Positions 9,829 through 17,875 of a stretch of DNA of 64,000 bases are shown piece after piece. Origin of the DNA: CAIUGU01 sp040080215. Lineage in GTDB: Bacteria; Pseudomonadota; Gammaproteobacteria; Steroidobacterales; Steroidobacteraceae. The notes under the pieces are model-generated. The model was not told the origin of the DNA and searched no databases. It worked only from the letters and a program-made list of their open reading frames with translations. The stretch's first letter is position 1; each line of letters starts with the position of its first letter. The translations under genes were made by a program, and so were the position numbers. The stretch is taken from contig JBEBIT010000010.1 of assembly GCA_040080215.1 (NCBI GenBank), forward strand, positions 1 through 64,000. The letters run 5' to 3'.

Positions 9829-10884
9829 TTACTTGGCTCCCTTCGGGGGCGCGGTCAGGCTCTTGTAGACGGTCTCGACGAACGCCTGGGCCGTGGGTCC
9901 GCCGTTCTTGCCGTAGGTGTTTTCGTAGTCGAATGCCGGGCGCGCGGCCTGAACCTGCTGCAGCGTCTTCTTGTCGTTGATCATCGCCTGCACGCGGTCA
10001 CGCACGACCGTGATCATCTCGCGGAACTCCGACAGGTCGGCTTCATCGCACACACGGCCGTGTCCCGGAATCACGTACGTGCCGCGCTCCTGGAAGGCAG
10101 CCGGCACAGTGATCTCGAGCGCCTTGTTCACGCCACTGATCAGGCCGTTGATGCTGCCGCCCTGCCCGAGGTCGATGAGCGGGAAGCGGCCCGGTGTGAA
10201 GAGGTCACCCGTCGCCAGGACGTCCGAGCGGCGGAAGTAGACGAGGCTGTCGCCATCCGTCAGCGCGTTCGGCGCGTGGGTCAGGACGATCGACTCGTCG
10301 TTCATGAAGAAGTCTTTCGTCGGCAGGTAGTACTCGGCGGTGATGGTCGCGCCCGGGATCGCCGGCTGCTTCCTGTCGGTGACGCGATTGAGCACGTTCT
10401 CGTGGGCGAGGATCTGCACGCCGTCGGCGGTGAAGCCCGCGAGGCCGCCCGCCGCGATACCCATCTTCTTCATGTTGGCAAGCTGCGCGGCGCTCGTGCC
10501 TGCAAGCTGGATGGCTTCGTCACCGCTCACGTGGTCAGCAATCGCGCTGGTATTGATGACATAGCGGATCGGACGCCGCGTCTTCTGCATGACGAGTTCA
10601 CGCACCTGCTCGAGCAGGGCGGGCGGCGGCGTATCGACGAACAAGGCGGCTTCATCGCCGATCTGGACTGCCACGTTCACGTCAAGGCCGGTCACCATGT
10701 AAACGTTGCCCTGCACGGGCATGAGGTCGAGCTTTGCGGCCGGTGCTGCCGGTGCCTGCGCTGCCGGAGCAGCACGACCCGCCCGCGCCGGCGCTTCGCC
10801 GGCAGAGGCAAGGCCGGCAAGCCCAAGCACGAGCGAAACGGCGAGCGCCAACTGCGTCTTCGGTTCTGGATTCTTGAAATTCAT
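9829..10884 (-). CDS. Secreted MBL-fold protein with eroded zinc site (MBL2)
   Basis: Metallo-beta-lactamase fold, 351 residues, signal peptide then an Ala/Pro-rich linker (residues 30-50). The HxHxDH motif is SAIADH at 113-118: the two histidines are lost, Asp117 and His118 remain. The histidine of AHTDGD is replaced by Leu208 (NALTDGD). PGHGR and the LAHENV element are intact. The losses hit the same positions as in MBL1 but with different replacement residues, which speaks for independent or long-standing relaxation. It sits between B2 (45 bases upstream) and A2 (1 base downstream). Ribosome site CAGGAGT. Not expected to be a normal di-zinc hydrolase. Confidence 0.85.
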   Translation of the reverse strand: MNFKNPEPKTQLALAVSLVLGLAGLASAGEAPARAGRAAPAAQAPAAPAAKLDLMPVQGNVYMVTGLDVNVAVQIGDEAALFVDTPPPALLEQVRELVMQKTRRPIRYVINTSAIADHVSGDEAIQLAGTSAAQLANMKKMGIAAGGLAGFTADGVQILAHENVLNRVTDRKQPAIPGATITAEYYLPTKDFFMNDESIVLTHAPNALTDGDSLVYFRRSDVLATGDLFTPGRFPLIDLGQGGSINGLISGVNKALEITVPAAFQERGTYVIPGHGRVCDEADLSEFREMITVVRDRVQAMINDKKTLQQVQAARPAFDYENTYGKNGGPTAQAFVETVYKSLTAPPKGAK

Positions 10885-10929
10885 GTTCGGTACTCCTGGT
10901 GTCGGATGGGTCGCTTGAGGAGGTCGTCT

Positions 10930-11856
10930 TCAAGGACCATCAGGACATACGGCACCGTCGTTCATGCACTTGCAGTACAGCGTGCACTTCTCGGGCGTGG
11001 TTGCCGGCTTTTCCATGTTCAGCCGGAATTCCGGATACATGGTCGCGGCGCCACCGCGGGCACCGCTGCGGGGCAAGCCCCAGCGATCGGCAAATTCATT
11101 GAGGAACGGATTGGTGCCGGGCAGGTAGGCGGGCACCGTCCCGGGCTCAGAGGTCGACTCGCCGCCGTACTCGCACGGATTGGCAAACGTCCGCTGGCCC
11201 GGATCCAGCATCCAGCTCTGGCTGCGCACGAAGCGCTCCGTGAGCATCTCCGGATCATCGACGATCGTGACAACGGTCAGCACGTCGCCATGACGCACCC
11301 AGCGCTCGGTAAACGTGCGGTTCGGGCCGGACGGAATGCCGTTACGCCGGTGGTAGTTTTCCTTCAGATGCGTGGTGGTGATCGCAAGCTGGTTGCCTTT
11401 CCACTCGGCCGTAGAGAATCCCTGCCACGTATGCGGGGCCTGCGGGCCCGGGTGCGGGCGACCGTCAAGGTAGACCGTGCGGTCCATCGTATGGAAGCCG
11501 ATGCGCGTGTGGAACGCTACGGCCTGCTGGGTGACGGGATCCAGCTCGCGCATGATGCGGAGGTTGGCCAGGCCCCGCATGGAGTAGTCGCCACCGTGCT
11601 GGCGGCAGTTGTTCTCGGTGACGGCGACGATGCGCTCGGGGCTGTAACTGTCGGCGCGCAGACGGGCCGCGTCGTTGATCGGGATGCCGGAATAGTCGCC
11701 GAGATCGGGACCCGGAATGCGCTCGGGGCCATCCTCGTGATAGATCGGGCGCCATTCGCCTGTGAAGTCGATTTCCTGGGCGTTGACGCCCTGCCCGATC
11801 AGGGCCGAGGCGAAGAACAACAGCCCGAACGAGGCCGCCCGGCAAGAAGTGCGCAT
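10930..11856 (-). CDS. Secreted protein of the amplified family, type B (copy B2)
   Basis: A 308-residue exported protein, function unknown. Start ATG at 11856 (MRTSCRAASF) preceded by GAGGGGGT; a longer frame exists but its extra residues do not look like a leader. Type B blocks: YHEDGPERIPGPDLGDYSG, PINDAARLRADSYSPERI, TTHLKENYHRRNGIPSG. It differs from B1, B4, B5 and B6 by a cysteine-rich C-terminal tail (EKCTLYCKCMND, then another Cys). It is almost the same protein as B3, 4.4 kb away, and the similarity continues into the DNA upstream of the start, so the pair is a fairly recent duplication. First gene of module 2. Confidence 0.82.
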   Translation of the reverse strand: MRTSCRAASFGLLFFASALIGQGVNAQEIDFTGEWRPIYHEDGPERIPGPDLGDYSGIPINDAARLRADSYSPERIVAVTENNCRQHGGDYSMRGLANLRIMRELDPVTQQAVAFHTRIGFHTMDRTVYLDGRPHPGPQAPHTWQGFSTAEWKGNQLAITTTHLKENYHRRNGIPSGPNRTFTERWVRHGDVLTVVTIVDDPEMLTERFVRSQSWMLDPGQRTFANPCEYGGESTSEPGTVPAYLPGTNPFLNEFADRWGLPRSGARGGAATMYPEFRLNMEKPATTPEKCTLYCKCMNDGAVCPDGP

Positions 11857-11964
11857 ACAAACCCCCTCGAAGTGCAATCCAGCCCGTGGCGTCAAGGCAA
11901 CGAGTCTGGCGAACGGGGGGAATCCTAGGGCAGTGGAGCGAACTGCGCTAGTAGGATTTGGACA

Positions 11965-12843
11965 TCACAGCAGGTGGGATGCCGAACGGAACTCGGCCGG
12001 GGAGTCTGTAACCGATTTCAGGAACGCGGACGGGCCCTCCCCGACGAGGAACTTGAACTCCTTGGCCATGTGGTTCTGGTCGTAGTAACCCGCCTCCTGG
12101 CTCACGTCGGCCCAGCTCAATAGCGGCCGTTCGAGCTTCAGCCTCATGGCATAGCCAAAGCGGACCACGCGGGCATAGCGCTTCGGCGTCATGCCGAGCT
12201 GCTGCCGGAAAGCCCGGCTGAAGTGGCGGAGGCTGTGCCCGCTCTCGTCGGCCAGGCGCTCGAGATCGATAAGCCCATGCGAGCGATGCAGCGCCAAAGC
12301 GGCCCGGTGGATGGGCCCTTCTTCGAGGCTTGCTGCCAGCCGCGCCTGCAGGAAGTCCTCCACGCCCCGCCGCAACTCCACTGGATCACCGCCGCGGGCA
12401 TGCACCTCGCGCAGGCGCCTCATCAACTCCTTGACGCCGGCACCGAGGTAGTCGGCGGCGTCGACGGCCGTGCCGAGAAACGCGGAATCCGGCAGGCCGA
12501 ACAATCGACTGAGCGCCGCGGGCTGGAAAAAGACGATGAAGACCACGTGCCGCCCGGTGATCCGCAGATCGGCCGGACGCCGGCTTTGCGGGCCGACCAG
12601 CATGACCTCGGGCAGCTCGCGAAACCGCCCCGTGATGTATTCGAACGCCTCGTAAACATCGCCGAGCCGGAACACCAGCATCGGATTCGTGTTGGCCGAA
12701 ACGGGGCGGACGACTTCGCTCGCGACGAGGCAATCCCGATGGACATAACCCTGAACATGATCTGTCAGCGGAGCGGTACCGGGCGGCAGCAGCGTCGCCG
12801 CGTCCGTCGGGAAGGCGTCGAGCGTCGTGAGCAGCCTGGCCAT
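11965..12843 (-). CDS. AraC-family transcription regulator
   Basis: A 292-residue regulator. The C-terminal third carries the two helix-turn-helix motifs of the family: LERLADESGHSLRHFSRAFR, then PKRYARVVRFGYA and QEAGYYDQNHMAKEFK. The N-terminal part (RFRELPEVMLVGPQSR, FQPAALSRLFGLP) matches the effector-like domain often paired with it. Start chosen at ATG 12843 (MARLLTTLD); the frame is open further upstream but overlaps the SnoaL-like gene. The ribosome site is weak. It reads toward module 2 and its stop is 108 bases from the B2 start, so it is the obvious candidate regulator of B2-MBL2-A2, though no operator could be recognised. Confidence 0.88.
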   Translation of the reverse strand: MARLLTTLDAFPTDAATLLPPGTAPLTDHVQGYVHRDCLVASEVVRPVSANTNPMLVFRLGDVYEAFEYITGRFRELPEVMLVGPQSRRPADLRITGRHVVFIVFFQPAALSRLFGLPDSAFLGTAVDAADYLGAGVKELMRRLREVHARGGDPVELRRGVEDFLQARLAASLEEGPIHRAALALHRSHGLIDLERLADESGHSLRHFSRAFRQQLGMTPKRYARVVRFGYAMRLKLERPLLSWADVSQEAGYYDQNHMAKEFKFLVGEGPSAFLKSVTDSPAEFRSASHLL

Positions 12844-12910
12844 GTTCTTAGGGAAGGATGACGGCGAGCAGCGCCTAAGGAAACCCCGACGCTGCAGCCG
12901 TACCAACCTG

Positions 12911-13405
12911 TTACTGCGGACGCGGCGGGTTCTTGAGGGCGCTGTCCCAGTGCTCGACGATCTTGCCGTTCTGGATGCGGAACGTATCAAACCACGTGGT
13001 CGTGTACTTCTTCGTGGCATCCGCCGGATCCGGGTATTCCTGCACGAACGACATGTTCACGAGATCGCCTTCCGCGACGATCGCCACCACCTGGCGCTTG
13101 ATGTTCGGCACGATGGGCTGCGGCTTCGCGAAACGGCCGAAGAACTCCTTGAACCCGGCAAGCCCGGTGGGCACGTTCGGGTTGTGCTGGATGTACGTCG
13201 GAGCGAGGTACTTGTCGGCGAGATCGAGATGGCCGCCTTCGAGCACCTCGCGCCAGAAGTCGAAGGCAAGCTTCTTGTTGGCGGCCAGCTTCGGGTCGCT
13301 GCTCTTGAGCAGCGCTTGCTGGTCGGCCACGCCCGTAACGGGCACCTGCGCCTGGGCTGTCAGCGCTGCAAGGCCGAGGATCAGTGCGGATACATAGCGG
13401 TACAT
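12911..13405 (-). CDS. Exported SnoaL-like (NTF2-fold) protein
   Basis: A 164-residue protein with a signal peptide (MYRYVSALILGLAALTAQAQ) and a SnoaL/NTF2-like domain: DFWREVLEGGHLDLADKYL, YIQHNPNVPTG, FKEFFGRFAKP and WFDTFRIQNGKIVEHWD. Members include polyketide cyclases, ketosteroid isomerase-like proteins and many ligand-binding proteins; the fold alone does not fix a role. Start ATG 13405 is favoured by GGAGACGACG upstream. It lies between a lipoprotein MBL hydrolase and the AraC gene on the same strand, 67 bases before the AraC start. Confidence 0.85.
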   Translation of the reverse strand: MYRYVSALILGLAALTAQAQVPVTGVADQQALLKSSDPKLAANKKLAFDFWREVLEGGHLDLADKYLAPTYIQHNPNVPTGLAGFKEFFGRFAKPQPIVPNIKRQVVAIVAEGDLVNMSFVQEYPDPADATKKYTTTWFDTFRIQNGKIVEHWDSALKNPPRPQ

Positions 13406-13587
13406 CGTCGTCTCCATGGAGTGGAAAGGTAAAGCTTCCGACATCCTGGCAACGTGGTGGTTCCAACGCCGGGGATGTGGCTGCGGCCTGGTGATTGCCG
13501 CGGGAACGGCCCCCTGCCTCGTCTCGGGACGGGACAGGGGGTTCTCGATCTTCCAGTGCGGAGCGCCAGCCGGCGATCCGCGTCAGC

Positions 13588-15063
13588 TCAGCCTGCCGGC
13601 TTCGCGGCCGTCTTTGCAGCAACGGTATCCGCTGCTTCCTTGGCCGTCTGCAGCGTGCCGTGGATCGGCAGGTGCTTCTCGACCTTGATGCCCCGGTCGG
13701 CAATGTTCTTCAGCATGGTTTCCCACGCCGGGAAGATGGCGAAGCCAGGGCCGTACAGGTCTGCGTTGATCAACAGGCCCTCGCTCGGCACGAACGCCAT
13801 CAGCATCGTGCCGGCATGCTCGAGGTTGTTGACGTGGTAGAGACGGATCTCCATCGCGTCGTCCTTGAGCATCTTCTGGTCCTCCACCGAATCGATCTTG
13901 GCGGCCTTGGGTGCCTTGGCCAGCGTGTCCTGCACGATCGTGTGCGGACGTGCCGTCATCTGGTCGATGAACCCTTCCATGCTGCGATCCGCAATGATCG
14001 TCAGGCCTTCGGCAACGGCAGCGCGCAGGCCACCCGTATGATCGAAGTGATGGTGCGTGACGATGAGCGTCGTGAGCGGCTTCCCGGGCACGAGCGCCTT
14101 CGCGGCGGCGATTACTGCGAGGCCGCGGCTCTCGTTCAGCGGCGCTTCGAGCAACGTCAGGTGATCCTTGAACTCGAACACGACGCTGTTGTGGCTGCCG
14201 GGCAGCAGCCAGATGCCCTTGGCAACCTGCTGCGGCTTGATGTCATACACCGGGAACATCGGCGGCTCTTCCGCGGCAACGACATCGGCAGGAGCGGCGA
14301 GATCGCCCACGTCGGCATCTACCTTGTTGCTGCTGACCTTGAGGTCAAGCGCGACGTCCTTGTCCTGCTTCGTCTGTATATGCGTGGGCAACTTGAAGCC
14401 GCCCGCATCAGCATAGTCGGCGAACACGGTCTGGATGACGACGTCGCCAAGATTGGCGTTGTACGCCGTCGACCGGACGGCCGTCGGCAGATGCGTGGCG
14501 AGATCGACTGCGAGCGTGAACGTGTCACCCTTTGCGGTCTCGACGTTGACCACCTGCAAAAGGCCCTCGTTATGGAAGCCAGTGACTTTGCTGGTCGGAT
14601 CAAGGGCCGCGCGAACTGCAGCCAGCGGATGATGCAGCGCTTCGAGCCTGCGGTCGCGAGCAACCATCGCAGAGGCCCGTGCGGCCGCGTTCTGCGGTCC
14701 ACCTACGTTGTAGGCGACGTCACCATCGAGGCCCTGGAACTGCCGCTGGACGCTGCCGGGGGCGAACGGGAAGGTATTGGCAGTGCGGACCATCTGCTGC
14801 GTGTAGCGACCGCCCGCGAGGTCGGTGCTGCGCTTGTATTCAGTCACGTCCCAGTTCTGCAGCTTGTTCTCGGGCAGCACGTTCTGGCCGAGGTTGCCCG
14901 CGAGCCCTTCCCCTTCGATCACGAGCGTCTTGGCCGCCTGGATCTTGGCGACACCACCCATCGCGTCGGCAGCTTGCTGAATCAGCTTTGTTTCAGGAGG
15001 CGTCTGTGAGCAGGCAGCGAGCGCCGCCAGCATGAATACGTGAGCCCAGCGTATGAACTTCAT
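13588..15063 (-). CDS. Lipoprotein MBL-fold hydrolase
   Basis: A 491-residue protein with a lipoprotein leader whose lipobox is LAAC (Cys18). Residues 20 to about 270 form a separate domain like that seen N-terminal to other periplasmic hydrolases. A complete metallo-beta-lactamase domain follows, with VTHHHFDHTGGL as HxHxDH, LEHAGTMLMAF and a C-terminal PIHG. In contrast to MBL1 and MBL2 its metal site looks intact, so it should be an active, membrane-tethered zinc hydrolase. Substrate unknown. It is not closely similar to MBL1-4. Ribosome site AGAGGGGA before the ATG. It lies between B3 and the SnoaL-like gene, all leftward. Confidence 0.87.
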   Translation of the reverse strand: MKFIRWAHVFMLAALAACSQTPPETKLIQQAADAMGGVAKIQAAKTLVIEGEGLAGNLGQNVLPENKLQNWDVTEYKRSTDLAGGRYTQQMVRTANTFPFAPGSVQRQFQGLDGDVAYNVGGPQNAAARASAMVARDRRLEALHHPLAAVRAALDPTSKVTGFHNEGLLQVVNVETAKGDTFTLAVDLATHLPTAVRSTAYNANLGDVVIQTVFADYADAGGFKLPTHIQTKQDKDVALDLKVSSNKVDADVGDLAAPADVVAAEEPPMFPVYDIKPQQVAKGIWLLPGSHNSVVFEFKDHLTLLEAPLNESRGLAVIAAAKALVPGKPLTTLIVTHHHFDHTGGLRAAVAEGLTIIADRSMEGFIDQMTARPHTIVQDTLAKAPKAAKIDSVEDQKMLKDDAMEIRLYHVNNLEHAGTMLMAFVPSEGLLINADLYGPGFAIFPAWETMLKNIADRGIKVEKHLPIHGTLQTAKEAADTVAAKTAAKPAG

Positions 15064-15318
15064 CTTCTTGTCCCCTCTGGTGGCCGGGCCCCGCCGCTCC
15101 GGCTTTTATTTCGATTCATGAGATGACGGATGCGACGGCACTCACCTGACCCGTCGCAGCAAAATCGCCGCCGATCATAGCGCGCAATAACTTAGGGAGG
15201 CCAGCGTGGTGAAGGGATGCGCTGCAACGGGAATTCGTGCTGCGGCGCGAAATAACAGGGCGAGACCGCGCGGAGGCATTCGCCCGACAAGCGCGCAGGC
15301 GCAATCCGTGCGAAAGCG

Positions 15319-16239
15319 CTAGTCAGGACATGCGTCTACGTCGTTCATGCACTTGCAGTACAGCGTGCACTTCTCGGGCGTCGTGGCCGGCTTCTCCATC
15401 TTCAGCCGGAATTCGGGGTACATCGTTGCCGCGCCGCCGCGGGCACCGCTGCGGGGCAAGCCCCAGCGATCCGCGAACTCATTGATGAAAGGGTTGGTAC
15501 CGGGCAGGTAGGCAGGCACTGTCCCGACAGCGTATGTCGATTCGCCGCCGTACTCGCAGGGATTCGCCACCACGTGCTGGCCCGGATCCAGCATCCAGCT
15601 CTGGCTGCGGACGAAGCGCTCCGTCAGCATCTCGGGATCGTCCACGATCGTGACCACCGTCAAGACGTCGCCATGGCGCACCCAGCGCTCGGTGAACGTT
15701 CGGTTCGGGCCGGACGGGATGCCATTGCGGCGGTGGTAGTTTTCCTTCAGGTGCGTCGTGGTGATCGCGAGCTGGTTGCCCTTCCACTCGGCCGTGGAGA
15801 AGCCCTGCCATGTATGCGGGGCCTGCGGGCCCGGGTGCGGGCGGCCATCCAGGTAGATCGTGCGATCCATCGTGTGGAAGCCGATGCGCGTGTGGAACGA
15901 AACGGCCTGCTGCGTCACGGGATCAAGCTCGCGCATGATGCGCAGGTTCGCGAGGCCGCGCATGGAGTAATCGGCACTGTGCTGACGGCAGCCGTTCTCG
16001 GTAACGGCGATGATGCGCTCGGGGCTGTAGCTGTCCGCGCGCAGCCGGGTCGAGTCGTTGATCGGAATGCCGGCGTAGTCGCCGAGCTCGGGACCGGGTC
16101 TGCGTTCGGGGCCATCCTCGTGGTAGATGGGGCGCCATTCGCCTGTGAAGTCGATTTCCTGGGCGTTGGCTCCCTGCCCGATCAGGGCCGAAGCGCAGAA
16201 CAACAGCCCAAACGCGGCCGCCCGGCAAGAAGTGCGCAT
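15319..16239 (-). CDS. Secreted protein of the amplified family, type B (copy B3, near twin of B2)
   Basis: A 306-residue exported protein with the same leader (MRTSCRAA) and the same Cys-rich tail (EKCTLYCKCMND) as B2; most DNA differences between the two are silent third-position changes. Start ATG 16239 after CGGGGGTATCC. Unlike B2 it is not followed by an MBL1-4 type gene but by the lipoprotein MBL hydrolase, 255 bases downstream. The B2/B3 pair forms direct repeats of about 0.9 kb that could recombine and delete the AraC, SnoaL and MBL genes between them. Function unknown. Confidence 0.82.
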   Translation of the reverse strand: MRTSCRAAAFGLLFCASALIGQGANAQEIDFTGEWRPIYHEDGPERRPGPELGDYAGIPINDSTRLRADSYSPERIIAVTENGCRQHSADYSMRGLANLRIMRELDPVTQQAVSFHTRIGFHTMDRTIYLDGRPHPGPQAPHTWQGFSTAEWKGNQLAITTTHLKENYHRRNGIPSGPNRTFTERWVRHGDVLTVVTIVDDPEMLTERFVRSQSWMLDPGQHVVANPCEYGGESTYAVGTVPAYLPGTNPFINEFADRWGLPRSGARGGAATMYPEFRLKMEKPATTPEKCTLYCKCMNDVDACPD

Positions 16240-16327
16240 GGATACCCCCGTTAAGTGCAATTCAACCAGTGCGGCAAAGGCAACACGCCTCGCGACCTCT
16301 TCGACAGATTCTCGTCCTGCCTTAATT

Positions 16328-16403
16328 TGGTGGGCCCGGCAGGACTCGAACCTGCAACCAAGAGATTATGAGTCTCCTGCACTAACCATTGTGCTACAGG
16401 CCC
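16328..16403 (-). tRNA. tRNA with CAU anticodon, probably tRNA-Ile2
   Basis: A 76-base cloverleaf with encoded CCA (16330-16328). The acceptor stem is GGGCCTG paired with CGGGCCC, with one G-U pair. The anticodon arm is GGAGA-CTCATAA-TCTCT, so the anticodon is CAU (16370-16368). CAU is shared by Met and by Ile2, where TilS makes lysidine at C34. The pairs C4-G69 and C5-G68 and the GACTCATAATC context are those of tRNA-Ile2 rather than elongator Met, hence the preferred call. It lies alone between A3 and B3. Confidence 0.9.
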
Positions 16404-16433
16404 ACGCGGCACCAGTTTAGCTGACGCAGAAAT

Positions 16434-16470
16434 GAAAACGGCGCCGCATCTTTGTCGGATGCGGCGCCGT
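16434..16470 (-). terminator. Rho-independent terminator after A3
   Basis: A perfect 13 bp stem (16438-16450 with 16458-16470) and 7-base loop, followed on the minus strand by TTTTCATTTC. It lies 25 bases past the A3 stop and ends module 3 before the tRNA. Confidence 0.9.
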
Positions 16471-16495
16471 CACTCAAACGCTCGGGATCAGCTGA

Positions 16496-17305
16496 TCAGG
16501 CCTTGTCGCAGGGGAGCGGAGTCCACTTGCTGGCATCGGGGAGCTTCTTGAAGCTCGAGCTCGTGATCATTTCCTGGCGCAGGTACTTGGGATCGCGCAC
16601 GACGGTCGTGATGGTCAGCCACGTGTCGCCGAAGTCCGTGTGCTGGGTCCAGTACTCGAACACGATGGCGTTTTCGCTGTAAGGCGCGCCATTGCGACGG
16701 AGGTAACCGGCCAGCAGGTTGTTGGTAGCACCTTCAAGCGTATTCACGTTCCAGCGGGCGACCGTGTTGCCCTGCAGGCTCGCTGCGCCCGCGACGGGTG
16801 CCGGGTTCAGCGGAGGCAATGCGGGTGGGCCACCACCGCCACCACCGGCGGCAGGAGCCGGACGGGGAGCAGCGAAACGGAACAGGCGGGTCTGCTGGCC
16901 GTGGTCGGTTTCGACCTTCAGCGTCAGATCATCCTGCCACGTGATATGCAAGCGGGTCGGCATGCGCATGATGCCGCCGGCTCCGAAGGCTTTGCACTGG
17001 GCTCCGGCAGCGGCGTCCTTCGCAGGATCCCATTCGTTGCCCACCTTCACGCCCTCGTCGTTGAGCGGCAGGCTCGCGAAATCGCCCTTGGCCGGGGTGA
17101 CCATGCGCCAGCGCCAGTCTTCGCTGACGACGGCAGTCCAGTAACCCGTCAGATCAAACGGCGCTGCCTCGCGAGGACTCCGCACCTGCGCCGGGGCCGC
17201 GGCCTCGGCAGCAGTCACCACGATTCCCCCAAGGGACAGGATCGCCACTCCCACGGCCATCACCTTGGGCAGTGGCGAAGTGCGCTTTACCATCCGGAAT
17301 TTCAT
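16496..17305 (-). CDS. Secreted protein of the amplified family, type A (copy A3)
   Basis: A 269-residue exported protein. Start ATG 17305 (MKFRMVKRTS) after GGTGGAGAACC; the open frame extends 8 codons further but without a ribosome site. A signal sequence ends near AAEAAAP. Blocks: LTGYWTAVVSEDWRWRMVTP, MRMPTRLHITWQDD, a glycine/proline-rich insert near residue 155, and LLAGYLRRNGAPYSENA with DPKYLRQEM. It ends module 3 and is closed by the terminator at 16434-16470. It is separated from MBL3 by a DUF6152 gene, unlike modules 1 and 2 where the two touch. Role unknown. Confidence 0.8.
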   Translation of the reverse strand: MKFRMVKRTSPLPKVMAVGVAILSLGGIVVTAAEAAAPAQVRSPREAAPFDLTGYWTAVVSEDWRWRMVTPAKGDFASLPLNDEGVKVGNEWDPAKDAAAGAQCKAFGAGGIMRMPTRLHITWQDDLTLKVETDHGQQTRLFRFAAPRPAPAAGGGGGGPPALPPLNPAPVAGAASLQGNTVARWNVNTLEGATNNLLAGYLRRNGAPYSENAIVFEYWTQHTDFGDTWLTITTVVRDPKYLRQEMITSSSFKKLPDASKWTPLPCDKA

Positions 17306-17408
17306 TATCTGGTTCTCCACCGATTGCATGTATCGAAGCGAGGAAGAGGAACAGCCTGTGGCGTCGTGGAGACCACAACGCCACGGCTAGTCCTGCATCA
17401 GCTCGGGA

Positions 17409-17807
17409 TCACTCGAAGTCGCCGCCCCACTCCCAACCATCGGCCGGACGGGCAATGTGGACCAGACGGATGCGGTGATCAGCCGGGTTGCGGCCAGGCT
17501 GGCCCTGCACGACGACCTTGTCGCCGGGCTTCAGGGTGTCCTTGCTGACGTTGCCGTCGCGGGCGAGAGCCGCGCCGCCGCCCCACTCAACCGCCCAACG
17601 CTGCATCTTGCCGTCCTTGTCCGGCGCCATCACGTGAATGAACGCGTGCGGGTTGCGGAACAGGAACTGCACCACTTCACCTTCGATCTCGGTCTTCTGG
17701 TCGACGAAGTACGTCGCCGGGAACGAGTGGTGCGCATAGGCGGGAACGCCCGCGACAACAGCACCGGCGACCAGCGCCGACAGCCACTTTGCCTTGTTGC
17801 TCATCAT
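17409..17807 (-). CDS. Exported DUF6152-like small protein
   Basis: A 132-residue protein with a signal peptide ending at YAHHSF. The mature N-terminus HHSFPATYF, then IEGEVVQFLFRNPHAFIHV, WAVEWGGG and a DKVVVQGQPGR block, match the small periplasmic DUF6152 family, a beta-rich OB-like domain of unknown function. The first ATG (17807) of a tandem pair is 7 bases after GAGGAG. The double histidine exposed after cleavage would suit metal binding; that is inference. It is inserted between MBL3 and A3, the only module with a fourth gene. Confidence 0.8.
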   Translation of the reverse strand: MMSNKAKWLSALVAGAVVAGVPAYAHHSFPATYFVDQKTEIEGEVVQFLFRNPHAFIHVMAPDKDGKMQRWAVEWGGGAALARDGNVSKDTLKPGDKVVVQGQPGRNPADHRIRLVHIARPADGWEWGGDFE

Positions 17808-17875
17808 CTTGGATCTCCTCAATATAGAAACGCTTGCGGATACTTCAAATCACTGCCGATCCCTTGCAGGATCGA

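Noticed and set aside
6970..10884. MBL1 and MBL2 as pseudogenes
   Set aside because: Frames are intact, signal peptides, ribosome sites and the rest of the fold are preserved; loss is confined to metal ligands.
9538..11928. 796-codon plus-strand open frame
   Set aside because: Antisense to A2, MBL2 and B2, which have signal peptides, ribosome sites and conserved motifs. GC-rich third positions keep the opposite strand open.
13495..15009. 504-codon plus-strand open frame
   Set aside because: Shadow of the lipoprotein MBL hydrolase gene.
16328..16403. tRNA as an integration site of a genomic island
   Set aside because: No integrase, no second copy of the tRNA 3' end, and gene families continue across it on both sides.
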